A DNA stretch of 64,000 nt. It comes from Yponomeuta sedellus (lineage: Eukaryota; Arthropoda; Insecta; Lepidoptera; Yponomeutidae). Of the stretch, positions 54,601-64,000 are shown piece by piece. Under the pieces are notes generated by a model. It searched no databases. It was given only the letters and a program-made list of their open reading frames with translations, and was not told where the DNA came from. The stretch lies in assembly GCA_934045075.1 (NCBI GenBank), contig OW203725.1, positions 22,327,714 to 22,391,713 of the forward strand, in the 5' to 3' direction. A program made the translations under genes and the position numbers. Numbering within the stretch: the stretch's first letter is position 1; every line of letters starts with the position of its first letter.

Positions 54601-56895
54601 TCCGTGATGCGGAAGTATGTATTGGTGATCGTCATTTTCAGGGTTTACGTTTAATGTCATGTGACCTAATGTTATGTATTCCCTTATGAACTCAGAATAT
54701 TGTAGTTTGAATTTTGGATCACGTTTGAAACGAGCTTCAAGGGACAAGAATCTAGACAATGCTCCCTGATACGAACTACCGAGATTTTCTGGACCTTGTT
54801 TTAATGGAATTGTCACCAAAAATCGGCCATCTTTTTCTCGTTCCGTCGTATCAGAAAAGTTTTGTTCACACTCTTGCTCCTCTTTAGACAATGGTGTGTG
54901 TGACTTGATAGCTTCAAGACCGATGAGCCTCTCAACTTGATTATGTAACTCATCATCATTATGCATTTGAGTTATAGATGCGTGATTGCAATGGACTGTA
55001 TTTTTATGATTGTTTTGTGTATTTCTGTTTGATTGATATGCTCCTGATATCAACCAACCCAGCTTTGTTTCGCATAAAGTCGGTTTGTATTTGCCTAGTG
55101 TAATTTTGTTTGGACAAAGGATGGTCCAGAAGATATCAGCTCCTAGCAAAATATCAATTTCCGATGGTATATGGAATGTGGGATCTGCTAATGTTATGCA
55201 GTTCGGTATGTTTAAGTCTGAGCAATTAATGATCTTGCTCGGGATAAATTGAGTTATCTGAGGAACGATAAGACAATTTGTTTCAGTTGTGAATGTGTTT
55301 GTTAGTGATGATATAGTGACATCACAGTTTTGTGTTATTATTGATGTTTGGCGGTTGATTCCTTCAACTGCCATTGATGTTGAAGTCTTTCGTAGTTTAA
55401 GCTTATCGGATAGGGTTTGGGTAACGAAGCTGGTCGTGCTTCCGTTGTCCAATAACGCCCTTACTGTATGTTTTTTACCTTCACAATCTGTGACTTGAAT
55501 CAACGCTGTGCAGAGTAAGACACAGTCGTTGCTGAGAGAAGAAAGAACAATATTGTTCGATGATTGTTGAATTTCATTGAATGATTGAACTGGATGATGT
55601 GTGGCTGGAAGCACAACACTATTTGTTGACATTGAAGTCGATGGCAAGTCAACTGTACGTGACACACTTGATTCTTGGTTGATGTGCAGTAATGTATTGT
55701 GCTGTCCAGAGCACAATCTGCACGGACCTAATCTACATTTTTGTTCATTATGACCCTTACGCAGACAGTTGAGGCACAATTTTAATTCAGTAGCCTTTTG
55801 TATGCGAGCGTTAACAGGAAGTGATTTGAATCTATAGCATTGATAAATAGCATGCTTATTCTTGCATAAGGGACATGTATATGTATTTATAGGTGACGTC
55901 AATGTATTGGCGATGAATGTTTTTTGTCTGTTAGGTGTCACATCACTATATCTGCGTTTTATTTTTGTTTCATCTACGGTTTCTAGTAAAGTGGACCGGT
56001 TTTTGAGAAAATCAATGAATTCAGATAAAGTGGGTAATTCTTTTAATGCATTACGGTGTGTTTCCCATTCGCGACTTGTTTTGTAATCCAATTTATTGCA
56101 AATTATGTAAATAATCAAAATGTCCCAATGTTCAGTGGGTAATTTAAGTGTTTTAAGTGCTCTAAGGTTTTTATTGATCGTGTCAATTATGTGACGCAAA
56201 GCTTTGGAGGACTCTTTTGTTAAAGCTTCGATACTGAAGATAGAATGGATGTGATTATTTATTAGTAATCGATTGTTATGATATCGATCACAAAGAAGAG
56301 ACCATGCAATGTCGTAATTTTCAGCTGAAAAGTCAAGCGACTGAATTACGATTGCAGCGGAGTCCTTCAAAGCAGCGCGCAGGTAATGGAATTTATTTAT
56401 CTTTGGTATAGAATTATCAGAGTGTATGAGTGACGTATACGTGTCATGAAACTCTAACCAGTCTTGATACTGTCCCGAAAAGGTAGGTAAGTGAATGGTA
56501 GGTAATTTGATTGCTAATCGACCTTTGTTAGCGCAGCAGACAGTGGAGCCCGCTACCGATCCTGAAGCTCCGCCGTTTATACTAGCGCGGTCGTCAGCAG
56601 ACTCGAACCTGGTCAACACCTCCCGGGCAGCGGCAAGTGCACCGAAATACTCGCTCTCGAAATTCTGACGCTCTTTGTACTGCAAATCTGGAATTTCGGA
56701 GAGAGTTTCTATGTCACTTTGAATGTTGTCATAGTCAGAATAAAGATCCTCCATTTTAGCAAGACGAAAATTTATTTCGTTTGTTTGCAGATTGGTTATA
56801 GTTTCAACCTTTTGAAGCGTTTCTAAAAATGATTTAAACAATGTTACTTTTGCTTTCAGGCTACCTCTTTTCTTTACTAATTCTTTGTAATCCAT
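51634..56895 (-). CDS. BEL/Pao gag-pol polyprotein
   Basis: 1753 residues, no internal stop. Gag (DUF1759-like) at ~125-330, with an N-terminal charged helical stretch (1-90). Zinc fingers: C341/C344/H348/C353, a canonical CCHC C374-C377-H382-C387, and C392/C395/H399/H404. Aspartic protease around D483 (LLDNGS; most relatives read DSG or DTG) with the later DILLGAD at 581-587. RT: D823 in TADVEKMY and YVDD at 897-900. RNase H: D1073, E1117, D1147 and D1194 (NPADIGSRG). Integrase: H1378, H1383, C1413, C1416 zinc site, then D1448, D1514 and E1563. DUF5641-like C-terminal domain ~1640-1740. Role: packaging, reverse transcription and integration of the element RNA. The start is the first Met after the leader, with no alternative upstream frame; protein sorting presumably depends on the element's own protease. 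The stop codon comes from the 3' LTR. Confidence 0.95.
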   Translation of the reverse strand: MDYKELVKKRGSLKAKVTLFKSFLETLQKVETITNLQTNEINFRLAKMEDLYSDYDNIQSDIETLSEIPDLQYKERQNFESEYFGALAAAREVLTRFESADDRASINGGASGSVAGSTVCCANKGRLAIKLPTIHLPTFSGQYQDWLEFHDTYTSLIHSDNSIPKINKFHYLRAALKDSAAIVIQSLDFSAENYDIAWSLLCDRYHNNRLLINNHIHSIFSIEALTKESSKALRHIIDTINKNLRALKTLKLPTEHWDILIIYIICNKLDYKTSREWETHRNALKELPTLSEFIDFLKNRSTLLETVDETKIKRRYSDVTPNRQKTFIANTLTSPINTYTCPLCKNKHAIYQCYRFKSLPVNARIQKATELKLCLNCLRKGHNEQKCRLGPCRLCSGQHNTLLHINQESSVSRTVDLPSTSMSTNSVVLPATHHPVQSFNEIQQSSNNIVLSSLSNDCVLLCTALIQVTDCEGKKHTVRALLDNGSTTSFVTQTLSDKLKLRKTSTSMAVEGINRQTSIITQNCDVTISSLTNTFTTETNCLIVPQITQFIPSKIINCSDLNIPNCITLADPTFHIPSEIDILLGADIFWTILCPNKITLGKYKPTLCETKLGWLISGAYQSNRNTQNNHKNTVHCNHASITQMHNDDELHNQVERLIGLEAIKSHTPLSKEEQECEQNFSDTTEREKDGRFLVTIPLKQGPENLGSSYQGALSRFLSLEARFKRDPKFKLQYSEFIREYITLGHMTLNVNPENDDHQYILPHHGVLRETSLTTKLRVVFDASAVTTSGLSFNDIQKVGPTVQDDLVSILIRFRQHKLVVTADVEKMYRMINVNKTQRTYQQILWRFSPVEELKQYYLNTVTYGTASAPYLATRCLQQLGKDCPDKSVSDVIVHDFYVDDLITGHDSEEKLVAICKGVKTQLESGQLHLRKWHSNNEHIVQTIIDQNNSEDYLDLSKNEYSKTLGLLWSCKEDYLTYSINLTQSDHVSKRIVLSIFSQIFDPLGLIGPCTLPAKLLIQKLWSLKLSWDEIIPNELQIIWDNFLNTLTDINNIKIPRHVIIDAYVTIEMHAFSDASAHAYAACVYIKSISKSNQVTVRLITAKCRVAPLKNLTIPRLELCGALLAANLAHKVKSSLRLTIHKTTFWSDSTIVLGWIKSLKLTKLKSFVSNRINSITEITDKEHWRYVPTSLNPADIGSRGMEVSKLKNSSLWWTGPDYLLNSDSHWPSQPNYKTTDLSEVKVQCHLSAELKTNEYLLRFSDFSKLQRITAYIFRFLYNCQHKDNKITGYLQVHELISSHNVLCKLAQQESFPLECSLLKSKKTLSPKNKHLSLNPFLHNDGLIRVGGRISNSHYDYDTKHPIMLHAKHHISKLIFRQYHKILLHPGPQLLLAISRHKYWILAGRNLARQTVNSCVTCCRFSGKTLQPIMGNLPEQRLHADYPFSNTAVDYAGPIMILNRKGRGSRLIKAYLCIFVCLTVRAIHMELVTDLSKDTFLSALHRFISRRGKPVNIFSDNGTSFVGACNELKRFLKINSSYIGSHAAELQINFKFSPAYSPHFNGMAESSVKSVKHHLKRVVSQTNLTYEEMNTVLIEIEGILNSRPITPISSDPRDLSALTPSHFLIGRTITVLPSPPVKDVVRMTTMSRYLRIQQLKAHFWSRFYREYISELQRRQKWRKDGEDLHLYDMVLIKDERLPPNRWLLGRVSRLYPGTDGISRVADVTTTSGTVRRAYNRLCPLPVLYQQDTSSGPGTC

Positions 56896-57780
56896 AATGA
56901 AGCTTGTTTTTTAGGAGACCTATTTAAATAGTGCTACAAAAACAAAGTTTAAATTTATATTGTAGGCCTAAAGGTACAATAAAAGAGGTTAAATACTAAA
57001 ATTGGTGATACTTAAATGGTGTGGCTGAGTTGAATTAAGTTGAGGGTAAGTTGCACGGAGCGCCCTGCGCAACTAACCGCTGCGCGCGCAGGGAAGCGTA
57101 ACGGAATCTCACTGGAATGTAATGTTTAGAAAATATTTTAATAACTTGTAATGTTGTAACGCGAACACAGCTCTCATGAAACAAAAATAGTGTGACGGGC
57201 AAACAAAATTGCACTAAAGTTGCTCTTTTCTACCTGTAACGTGATTGCGTAACAATGCAAACAAGGAAATTTTATTATTACGGGAACGCAACCTTCATAA
57301 AGTACCGTTATAGTTCATTGACCTAGTCACGTAACTGTACGGGAATAGAAGTTTGATGGGTAATTAATTGAATTGATATTAGGCGAAATAACGTGAAATT
57401 CTGAATAATAGTAGGTGGAAATGATTTTCATAAAATTGCAATGGAAATCGTCAAGGGAAATGGACGAATGATTGGAACGAACTCACAGTAATGTAGCCTC
57501 TCAGGTTCTTGTCCAACAGCTAATGTTTATGGCGCTGACGGGATCCTGTGAATAGCTTCTGCGATGAATTCCAACTTGACTTTGACCTTGTGTCGATAAT
57601 GCTTACGACGACGTAGGTAGGTATTGTGAACTTCGGCGATGACGGTTTCGAAGATTTGATGCTTGTGATGACCGTAGTATGCTTCGTATTGTGAACTCTT
57701 ATGTGAAATCCACTCTAATGACAGCCTTTGAACAGTGAAATCCTTTGTTCTGCCTGTAGTCGCGTGTCGATGATTCAATG
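56896..57780 (-). other. BEL/Pao 5' leader
   Basis: 885 bp between the primer site and the gag start with no long frame continuing into gag. A GC-rich self-complementary patch (CGCCCTGCGC ... GCGCGCAGGG, about 57060-57095) could form a hairpin of the kind used in packaging; this is inference. Confidence 0.7.
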
Positions 57781-57798
57781 ATCCGGCTCGAAGGACCA
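57781..57798 (-). promoter_or_regulatory. Primer-binding site, tRNA-Tyr
   Basis: On the minus strand TGGTCCTTCGAGCCGGAT, six bases after the 5' LTR. It is complementary to the 3' end of eukaryotic tRNA-Tyr (acceptor strand plus CCA) as I know that tRNA. Confidence 0.85.
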
Positions 57799-57804
57799 AA
57801 ACTA

Positions 57805-58059
57805 TGGCTAATCAGGATACTATTGCCCAGCTGGAGTGGAATGATGAAGGCGAAACTTCTTAAATATCAGTTTATTATTCCGAAAACAGAGTTTAAATAA
57901 ATAAAAAAGATGGATCGATGCACACTCAATAGCGGTCAAAATATGAATACAAAAAAAGGTATATTGCGAAAAGTTGCGGCGACCGCCAATACGTCACACG
58001 CTGGAAGGCGTATGTGTGGGTGAGTCTTTACGAACGCACACAGATGCTAGGCGTTAACA
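57805..58059 (-). repeat. BEL/Pao 5' LTR
   Basis: Base-for-base the same as the 3' LTR over 255 bp, by direct comparison. Confidence 0.95.
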
Positions 58060-58064
58060 CGGGA
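58060..58064. repeat. Target duplication CGGGA, right
   Basis: Pairs with 51380-51384. Confidence 0.9.
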
Positions 58065-58374
58065 AGTTGATCGACCAATCAGATAATTTCATTTTATGGC
58101 AGGCCGCACGCCTTTGTTGCTATTGGTTGATTCAACGTCATCGATGCAGGTGACTATTAGTTTGGCAATATTAGCCTGAGCGAAATATTCGCTATAATAT
58201 TCGCTACTGCGGCAATCAATTCTGCACCTCAATCGTATCGATTAAAGATCATGTTAATTATAGCTTCGGGTACTTTCGCTACACTTCTTCCTAGTCTGCG
58301 CCAACGTAGATTCCCGAAGGGACTTTTATTATGTGTAGTACTGTAGTATATAAGCACTATTTCTTTAGTTAGAA
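58065..58374. other. No recognised feature
   Basis: Flank of the BEL insertion; non-coding. Confidence 0.3.
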
Positions 58375-58377
58375 TAT

Positions 58378-58470
58378 TTTCGGGGCTTAATCGCGTAGTA
58401 ATTTATTGCTATTTTACCTCGACGTTTCGACGACGTTACAGTCATCGTGTAACTATGTTCTAACTATGTA
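58378..58470 (-). mobile_element. Penelope-like terminal fragment (family X), diverged
   Basis: CGGGGCTTAATCGCG, then TATTTTACCTCGACGTTTCG and ACGACGTTACAGTCATCGTG. Confidence 0.4.
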
Positions 58471-58479
58471 TACAAGTCG

Positions 58480-58620
58480 CGAAACTCTTTCTTTAATGGG
58501 CTAAGTTTTCAAATTCTGTCCCTCGGGGTAGGACTTAGCCCTTTGATTCCAGAGGGCGTTGTGAGAGTGATAGGTAGTAGCGACAAGCGACTTCACCATC
58601 GCTTGAAACGACGACCATTT
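58480..58620 (+). repeat. Dispersed repeat shared with 12287-12470
   Basis: CTCTTTCTTTAATGGGCTAAG, TCTGTCCCTCGGGGTAGGAC and AGCGACAAGCGACTTCACCA; shorter than the other copy by an internal gap. Confidence 0.55.
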
Positions 58621-58889
58621 GCGTGAGATGAGTCTAGTAGTCGTTTCTCGTAACCAATCGCTTTGCAATGGTATAACCCATGCTACTTAACTCGGCGCTT
58701 CGTGCGATTCGATCTCTTTCGCGAGAGATGCCTATTTAATTTGCGCGGGTTGTACCCCTGGAATGATATTGTATTGCTATTGCTTTGTAGACTACCAAAT
58801 CGAGGCAAATAACATTGTCGTGCTTATATCATTCTGTTGAAAAACTATGTAAGTATCAGGGACTCTAGGGCCTGATCAATCGTTTCACT
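58621..58889. other. No recognised feature
   Basis: Non-coding. Confidence 0.3.
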
Positions 58890-58902
58890 GTTAGGGTCCC
58901 AT

Positions 58903-59249
58903 CGTTATCAACCCTTGTATGTCCCCACTGCTGGGGCACGGGTCTCTCCCTGCATCGCAGGAAGGTTAGGCCATACTCCACCACGGGGGCCAAGTCCGGG
59001 TTGGCGGAGGATTGTAAGACATTGGCGGGCCTTACTGTCAGAAGGCCTCTGACATGGCTTAACGACTGCCATTACATGACAGCCGGCACCAACGGCTTGC
59101 CTTGCGAAGCGCGGAAGCGCTCGGAAAAATGCCACTAGCGGTAGTCACGGGACGCTCACCCGTCTCGTACCTGACCGTGCCTGTTGTTGCTTAACCAAGT
59201 GATTGATTCCAATCACTTGGTTCGCCTAGGCCACGAGCGCTTCTTAGAG
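58903..59249 (-). mobile_element. 5S-derived SINE (family A), full length with target duplication
   Basis: GTTAGGGTCCCAT at 58890-58902 and 59250-59262 (13 bp). Tail CGTTATCAACCC to head AAGAAGCGCTCGTGGCC on the minus strand; a ~30-bp internal deletion near 59045. Confidence 0.9.
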
Positions 59250-59379
59250 GTTAGGGTCCCATACCAAAAGAAAATTAAAAAGAACGATCGCCACTAACAG
59301 ATAAACCAAATAGGTTTTCGAGAACGGCTAAGAAAATTATGAAGATGTACGAAAATAAATAGATGTAAAGTACTTATTG

Positions 59380-59600
59380 ACGACCTATGTGGCGTGGCGG
59401 TAGCGCATCTACCTACCTTGCAAGAGGTCCCGGGTTCGAATCCCGGCTGGGAGAAAAAACAAACCCCCAGGTCTTGGATGTTTATATGTTTGTGATGTCG
59501 TTGTTTCTGGTTCCCACGACACAGGGTATCCTAGTGTGGGGCCAGAAGCAATGTATGTGCCTGTATGTAAATGTTATGTTATGTTTGAACATAAATAAAA
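59380..59600 (+). mobile_element. tRNA-headed SINE (family E)
   Basis: GTGGCGTGGCGGTAGCGC, GGGTTCGAATCCCGG, CAGGTCTTGGATGTTTATAT, ACGACACAGGGTATCCTAG and GTAAATGTTATGTTATG then an ATAAATAAA tail. Confidence 0.78.
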
Positions 59601-59672
59601 AGAGTAATCAGAAATCAAACATTTTGTTGACCCTTAAAAATTCACATTCTGTTTGTTGAATGTCAATGTCAC

Positions 59673-59755
59673 AGTACGGTCACCCATCCTGCACCTTACC
59701 GCGCCTGTAGTGATTGATTCCAATCACACGGTTCGACTAGGCCACGAGCGCTTCC
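59673..59755 (-). mobile_element. 5S-derived SINE (family A), head fragment
   Basis: GGTCACCCATCCTGCACC, GTGATTGATTCCAATCACAC and GACTAGGCCACGAGCGCTTC. The AAGCAAC block is deleted. Confidence 0.7.
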
Positions 59756-60616
59756 ATAGTATTCTATTGTATACAACAATTTTTCATAACCATGAATTAT
59801 CGTAATATAAAAAGAAACCTCGATCTGTGTTGTTCATCTCTGCCTGGCTTCTTGTCGCAAGCCGTAATAAACAAAGGTAGTAATTGAAATACCTATGTAA
59901 ACCTATGTATTTCATTATAAAAAAAAAATTCTTTTCGTGTTGTACAGTTTATTTATTTTTTAATTGTGTTTTTTTTGCTTTCTGTGTAATATTGTTTTTT
60001 TTTTTGTTTTTGTTTTGTTTTGAGTATTGTGTCGTCAAATAAATAATTTTTCTTCTTCTTTCAAATATTCGCTGTGTGTGTGTTTTTTAATTAGTTATGT
60101 TACAAAAACGTTGCCCATCAATGGCTCACTAAAAAATATTGCGGATTGTCGAGTAATAATAAAAATAAAATAAATATAATAATTTTGTAATTATTTTTTC
60201 GTTTCCGCTATTCGTTGAAACGGGTGATTCTCGCAGCCATATTTGTGTCCGGATTATATTACCTATTATTTGATCAATGTTACATTGTATTCTCTATCTA
60301 TCTACTATTGGTGTTACTGAACCCACGGCGGTTGTTCAACTCCCACTTGATGGGTGTTTTGTTGCAAAGTCGTTCGTATCGTAACAGCATGAGTGCATGC
60401 ATCACTGTAAAATCGACAGCACATGAACCTTTATACGCGTGCGCGTAAGTTACGTTAGGGGAGGCAACAAAAACGTAAAGTTTGAGCTACTGCGGACTGT
60501 ACCAGGCGCCATGGTACGCGATGCCAATCGTATGATTGTAAGAATGAGTCAGTAATGCACTATACAGCGTGTTCAGTTCAGTCCTATCGTTAGGACTACT
60601 TAGACTGAACATTGGG
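59756..60616. other. No recognised gene
   Basis: 59920-60060 is T-rich low complexity. The 77-codon frame at 60215 has no motif. Confidence 0.35.
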
Positions 60617-61659
60617 TTAAAGCGCTCCGAAGTGCTTTCTAGTGCCACCAATGGAAAAAAACCTAAATTGTTTTATAATACGTTTTTGTCTAAAAGTGAA
60701 CAATTGGCAAGATTTCAATTTTGAAGCATACGTATTTTACTGTTTTAAAGAAAACTAGATACGAAATAAAACGACCCATATTTTTTTATTTTCGGAAATT
60801 CGATGATTTTTATTCATAATTTTCTGTTTGAATTTCGTTTTATTCTAAAAGGACGTCACCGCGAAATGATGTCACACATACGGCTTAATAGTACTAACAC
60901 CCTTGCCGCCTTTTTAAAAAACATTGGAATTAGGGAAAGGAAAAGTAATTTCTCCGACATGACATTTGAATGAAATTGAAAATGGCATCTGTCATATCAT
61001 ATTTATTACTAGGCAACGGTACCTCCTTATTGACCTTATGTGTGACGTCATCACACAATTTTTGGTTTTTATTTATTTTCTCTAAAATTAAGCAAAAATG
61101 AAAATTCTAAATATTTTTTTCGTTATCAAGATAGAAAAATTAGGAAACGATATTTTAAGTTTTGCGCGTTGTAAAATATGAAATGTTGTCAATGGGCATT
61201 GATCAGGGAGGCATCGACTGTCGTAAAGTGAAAACTATTTCGAGGAATAGGGATACTGATTACTAGTAGGGATTTAAATAGGTAAAATAAAAACGGATTA
61301 TTAATATTTATCGCAAAATAATGTTCACTTCATTTTTCTTTCAATGACGTCATCATTGGCTCTAAAGCGGTAGTTCCATTGCCTACAAATATTTTAAAAA
61401 AATTCGTCAACAACAACATTTGTCAAACGTCAACTTTTTTTTTTATCATGAATAAATTCAATGAACGTAGTTCATAATGCCAGTGGTGACGTCATACTCA
61501 CAAAATTTTAAATTTTAAATAAAAAAATTATTACATCAAAAATTAAGAAAATATTCAAATTAGTTTCTTATATTGGTCTATATTTTAGATTTATAGAATA
61601 AAAAATAGGATGTGACAATGCCCATTGGTGGCGCTAGTTAGCACCCCGAAGCGTCTTAA
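60617..61659. mobile_element. TTAA-flanked inverted-repeat DNA element (copy 2)
   Basis: TTAA at 60617-60620 and 61656-61659. The left end AGCGCTCCGAAGTGC ... GCCACCAATGG mirrors GACGCTTCGGGGTGC ... GCCACCAATGG on the minus strand, about 27 of 34 bases matching. Interior ~970 bp AT-rich with repeated TGACGTCAT blocks and no transposase frame. Confidence 0.65.
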
Positions 61660-62217
61660 TTTTGCGCCTCAAATCTTGCCGGAATCCAACCGTTTGCGAT
61701 AGCAACTTGTGTGGAATTTGACCGATAGACGACTGGATTGGTTCAAGATTTAGACCGCGTGAAATAGGAGCTGTACTACCGGCGCGCCAGACTAGTGCGG
61801 ATTTTTGTACTCAATGGTTCTACTTTTGTTCGACTCTCAAATAAGCCGAACTTGTGAGACTATTTATTTTTCGCACCATCTGCTCGACAAATCCAAATTA
61901 CATATCATGCAAACCTTACGTAAAGAAAGTCATTAAATCCATTGACTTTAGCCGGGATGTAACGTTGGTCTGAATCTCATTATAACCCGCTGGGTTGTAA
62001 TATTTTCACTTTTCATAGGTCCTATTACAATGGCCTTAAAGTCCAATTTCGTAATAACAGATTCACTGATACTCGTAGGCCGGGGCCGGCGCCCCGACGA
62101 ACTTATTTGAAAATCGAACTTTTTCTAAAATCGAGCTGGCCACCGCAAGCTGAATGGAACCCATTTGAAATTAAACAAATGACGCGAGTATTGTAAAACG
62201 CTGCAATAATATAATTA
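61660..62217. other. No recognised feature
   Basis: Non-coding; no repeat I can name. Confidence 0.3.
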
Positions 62218-62407
62218 TCTATAACATAAAAATGAATCGCTGAACGTGTTGGAAAGCGCAAATCTCGAGAGCTGCTGAACCGATTTCGCTAATTCTTTTT
62301 TACAATATTCCTTGAAACAGTACGAGGATGGTTCTTGCTGAAGAAAACATTAAAAAAAAAATAAAGAATCGGCTGTTAGGCGGTACGAAGTTCGCTGGGT
62401 CAGCTAG
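62218..62407 (+). mobile_element. Helitron-like non-autonomous element (copy 3)
   Basis: TCTATAACATAAAAATGAAT to GGGTCAGCTAG, with A before and T after. Confidence 0.65.
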
Positions 62408-62545
62408 TACGTAATAATTTTTTTATAAAAATATAGAATAAAACATAATTTTTCACTTGTAAATATTAATTAGTTCATAAATACTATAATAAAAGCCTTT
62501 CTTTTTTATTGTCTCGCGAAAGGTGAGAAAAGTAGAGTACACTCG

Positions 62546-62815
62546 GATATAAACGCTAGTGGCATTCTTTCGAGGGGTTCCGTACTTCGCAAGGCACGTA
62601 AGCATTTGGTGCCGGCTGCCGTCGATATATGGCAGTCGTTAAGCCCAGTCTGAGGCCTTAGGGCGGCTTTAAAACTTCTGAGAGGAAGACTAGTCACTAA
62701 TCTTGCAAGCCTCCACCAATCCGGACTTCGCTCCTGTGGTGGAGTAAGGCCTATACCTTCCTCATGGAAGAGACCCGTGCTCCTCGGTAGTGACATAATG
62801 GGTTGATGATGATGA
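62546..62815 (+). mobile_element. 5S-derived SINE (family A), diverged and 5'-truncated
   Basis: Starts in GCTAGTGGCATTC, passes GGCAGTCGTTAAGCCC and CCACCAATCCGGACTTC and ends GGGTTGATGATGATG. The tail carries extra ATG units. Confidence 0.65.
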
Positions 62816-64000
62816 ACGGTTTGCAAAGAATATATATTAAATAGAAAACTAATACTTGCAGCAGCTTAGCGCGCAATGAATCCCATTAATTTGAAATATT
62901 ATTGAACAACATTGCTACAAAGGCGAATTTATTTCTAAGAGAGATCTGTTCCAACCAACCTTTGCGGAGGTTGTTTAAACGAGATCAATATTATAACAAG
63001 GAAGAAATATTTGTAAATGAGTAATAATAATATTATATACTTGCATATAAATATATACTTATACATATGTATTTAACCTACCAACGTTGACGGAATAGAA
63101 TAGGAAATATTTATTTGTTTTCAAGTGAAGTGTGGCTTTTTAAAAAGGGCTCTCTTGAATAAAGTTCGGAAGCTTGTTGTAACGAAAATATGCTACGTAC
63201 CTATATATATTTGCTCATTGAACGCTCATAATGGAGACATTGTCCTAGATATTTTGAGGCCTATAAATCAGTCGCCTTAATGTTTCAGTCAGTAATTAAA
63301 TATCCACTCAGCGTATTGGTCGTAAATTGTCGTGCTTACTCGTACGGCGCAGGGGCCACGGACTCAGCGACGAGCGGAAGCGGGATAGGTAATCGCATAC
63401 CGTGTGAGGCACTTTTCATACTATATGTTCAAGGCGTTTTTGGAAAATGCCTAATTTCTAGAACACTTCAATTAGTGTGTGTGACTTGAAACTATTCTGT
63501 TCTATGAGATTTGTCTCAGATTATTGAAAAAAATCTGAGCCCCGACAGCTTCCGTAAAAGAAAAAAAATGGCTAATCAGTCGAAGGAACGACATATAATT
63601 TAAGGAAAGTCTGTTATTATTATTAAAATACCTTCTATTATTAACTTAATTCCGGATTCACTTACTTGATTCCTTGATTTCCTGTCTTGGTCGGACGGTT
63701 CCGACAAAAAATCAGGTTTATCCGAATTTGTATAGAACTTACGAAAGATTTAGTTCGAAAATCATCTTCTATTCATATGTGAAACGAACGTTACAAGGTC
63801 GTACATATATATCTAAGCTATTACTAGAAATCTGTGTATGAAATATTATTAAATGTATGGTTGTAGCATTTTATTAACTATTGCTTTTAAAATGCCGTAT
63901 CGTGAATAACTACTGTTACTATTTGGACGATGAGGAAGTGCCAGATTTAGTTTTTTTTAATAATTTCTGTGGTGTTCACCAACACAAAAGGTATATAAGC
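62816..64000. other. No recognised feature
   Basis: AT-rich. The 69-codon frame at 63280 and short inverted blocks near 63520 carry no recognisable signature. Confidence 0.35.

Larger units (their letters stand above)
51385..58059 (-). mobile_element. BEL/Pao LTR retrotransposon, complete
   Basis: 6675 bp from LTR to LTR, minus orientation. Layout 5' to 3': LTR (57805-58059), tRNA-Tyr primer site (57781-57798), 885-bp leader, one gag-pol frame (56895-51634) that ends inside the 3' LTR (51385-51639). The LTRs are identical and the 5-bp duplication CGGGA is intact, so the insertion is recent. Order protease, RT, RNase H, integrase with the DUF1759-like gag and A17-type protease/RNase H arrangement identifies BEL/Pao rather than Ty3/gypsy or copia. 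No env-like frame. Confidence 0.95.

Noticed and set aside
57527..57799. 90-codon frame in the BEL/Pao leader
   Set aside because: Starts within the primer-binding site, has no gag-like content and is out of the main frame.

Overview
This is eukaryotic, repeat-dominated DNA, most likely from a moth or butterfly (Lepidoptera). The order is an inference: the degenerate LINE proteins (motifs such as SLIRERYGL, LRWFGHVERM, FEMWCWRRM), the short tRNA-headed SINEs, the Helitron-like CTAG elements and the LINE tails of TATC or GAA units are of the kind that fill lepidopteran genomes. I found no convincing host exon, no rRNA gene and no ordinary tRNA gene. The only long intact coding region is the gag-pol of one LTR retrotransposon.

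Centrepiece (51380-58064): a complete BEL/Pao retrotransposon on the minus strand. It has two identical 255-bp LTRs (TGTTAACG...TTAGCCA), a 5-bp target duplication CGGGA, a primer-binding site matching the 3' end of tRNA-Tyr, and one uninterrupted 1753-codon polyprotein (gag, zinc knuckles, protease, reverse transcriptase, RNase H, integrase) with every catalytic residue I looked for in place. Identical LTRs mean a very recent insertion. The polyprotein stop codon lies inside the 3' LTR. A second LTR element (5629-6912) is short and non-coding, has a tRNA-Lys primer site, 271-bp LTRs and an AAGT duplication, and has two diverged solo-LTR relatives.

Short retroposons make up much of the rest. 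Family A is a ~365-bp SINE whose head resembles the internal promoter of 5S rRNA (about 22 copies). Family P carries a tRNA-like head with intact A and B boxes and occurs mostly as head-to-head inverted (palindromic) insertions flanked by 10-13-bp target duplications; two loci hold tandem ~309-bp units. Families C, D and E are other tRNA-headed SINEs. Family R is a ~250-bp element that shares the (GAA)n-tailed 3' end of an RTE-type LINE. Family T is a short tail repeat (box GAGAGAAGGCCTGTGCC). Family K is a LINE 3' tail ending in TATC units; a 1.9-kb perfect TATC array (16119-18031) may have grown from such a tail. Family X carries a hairpin followed by GCCGAAACGTC, resembling the end motif of Penelope-like elements.

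DNA transposon remnants include two TTAA-flanked inverted-repeat elements (169-916, 60621-61655), two MITEs with a CTG or CAG duplication (4156-4538, 20716-21120), several hairpin MITEs and three Helitron-like copies.

Nested insertions order events: family P sits inside a LINE (21650-22788), a LINE sits inside family P (15242-15427), and a CAG-flanked MITE sits inside a family K tail. The most unusual feature is family P: nearly every locus has the same 3' tail at both outer ends, the units at one locus are virtually identical, and the target duplications point to reverse transcription at the target rather than cut-and-paste.
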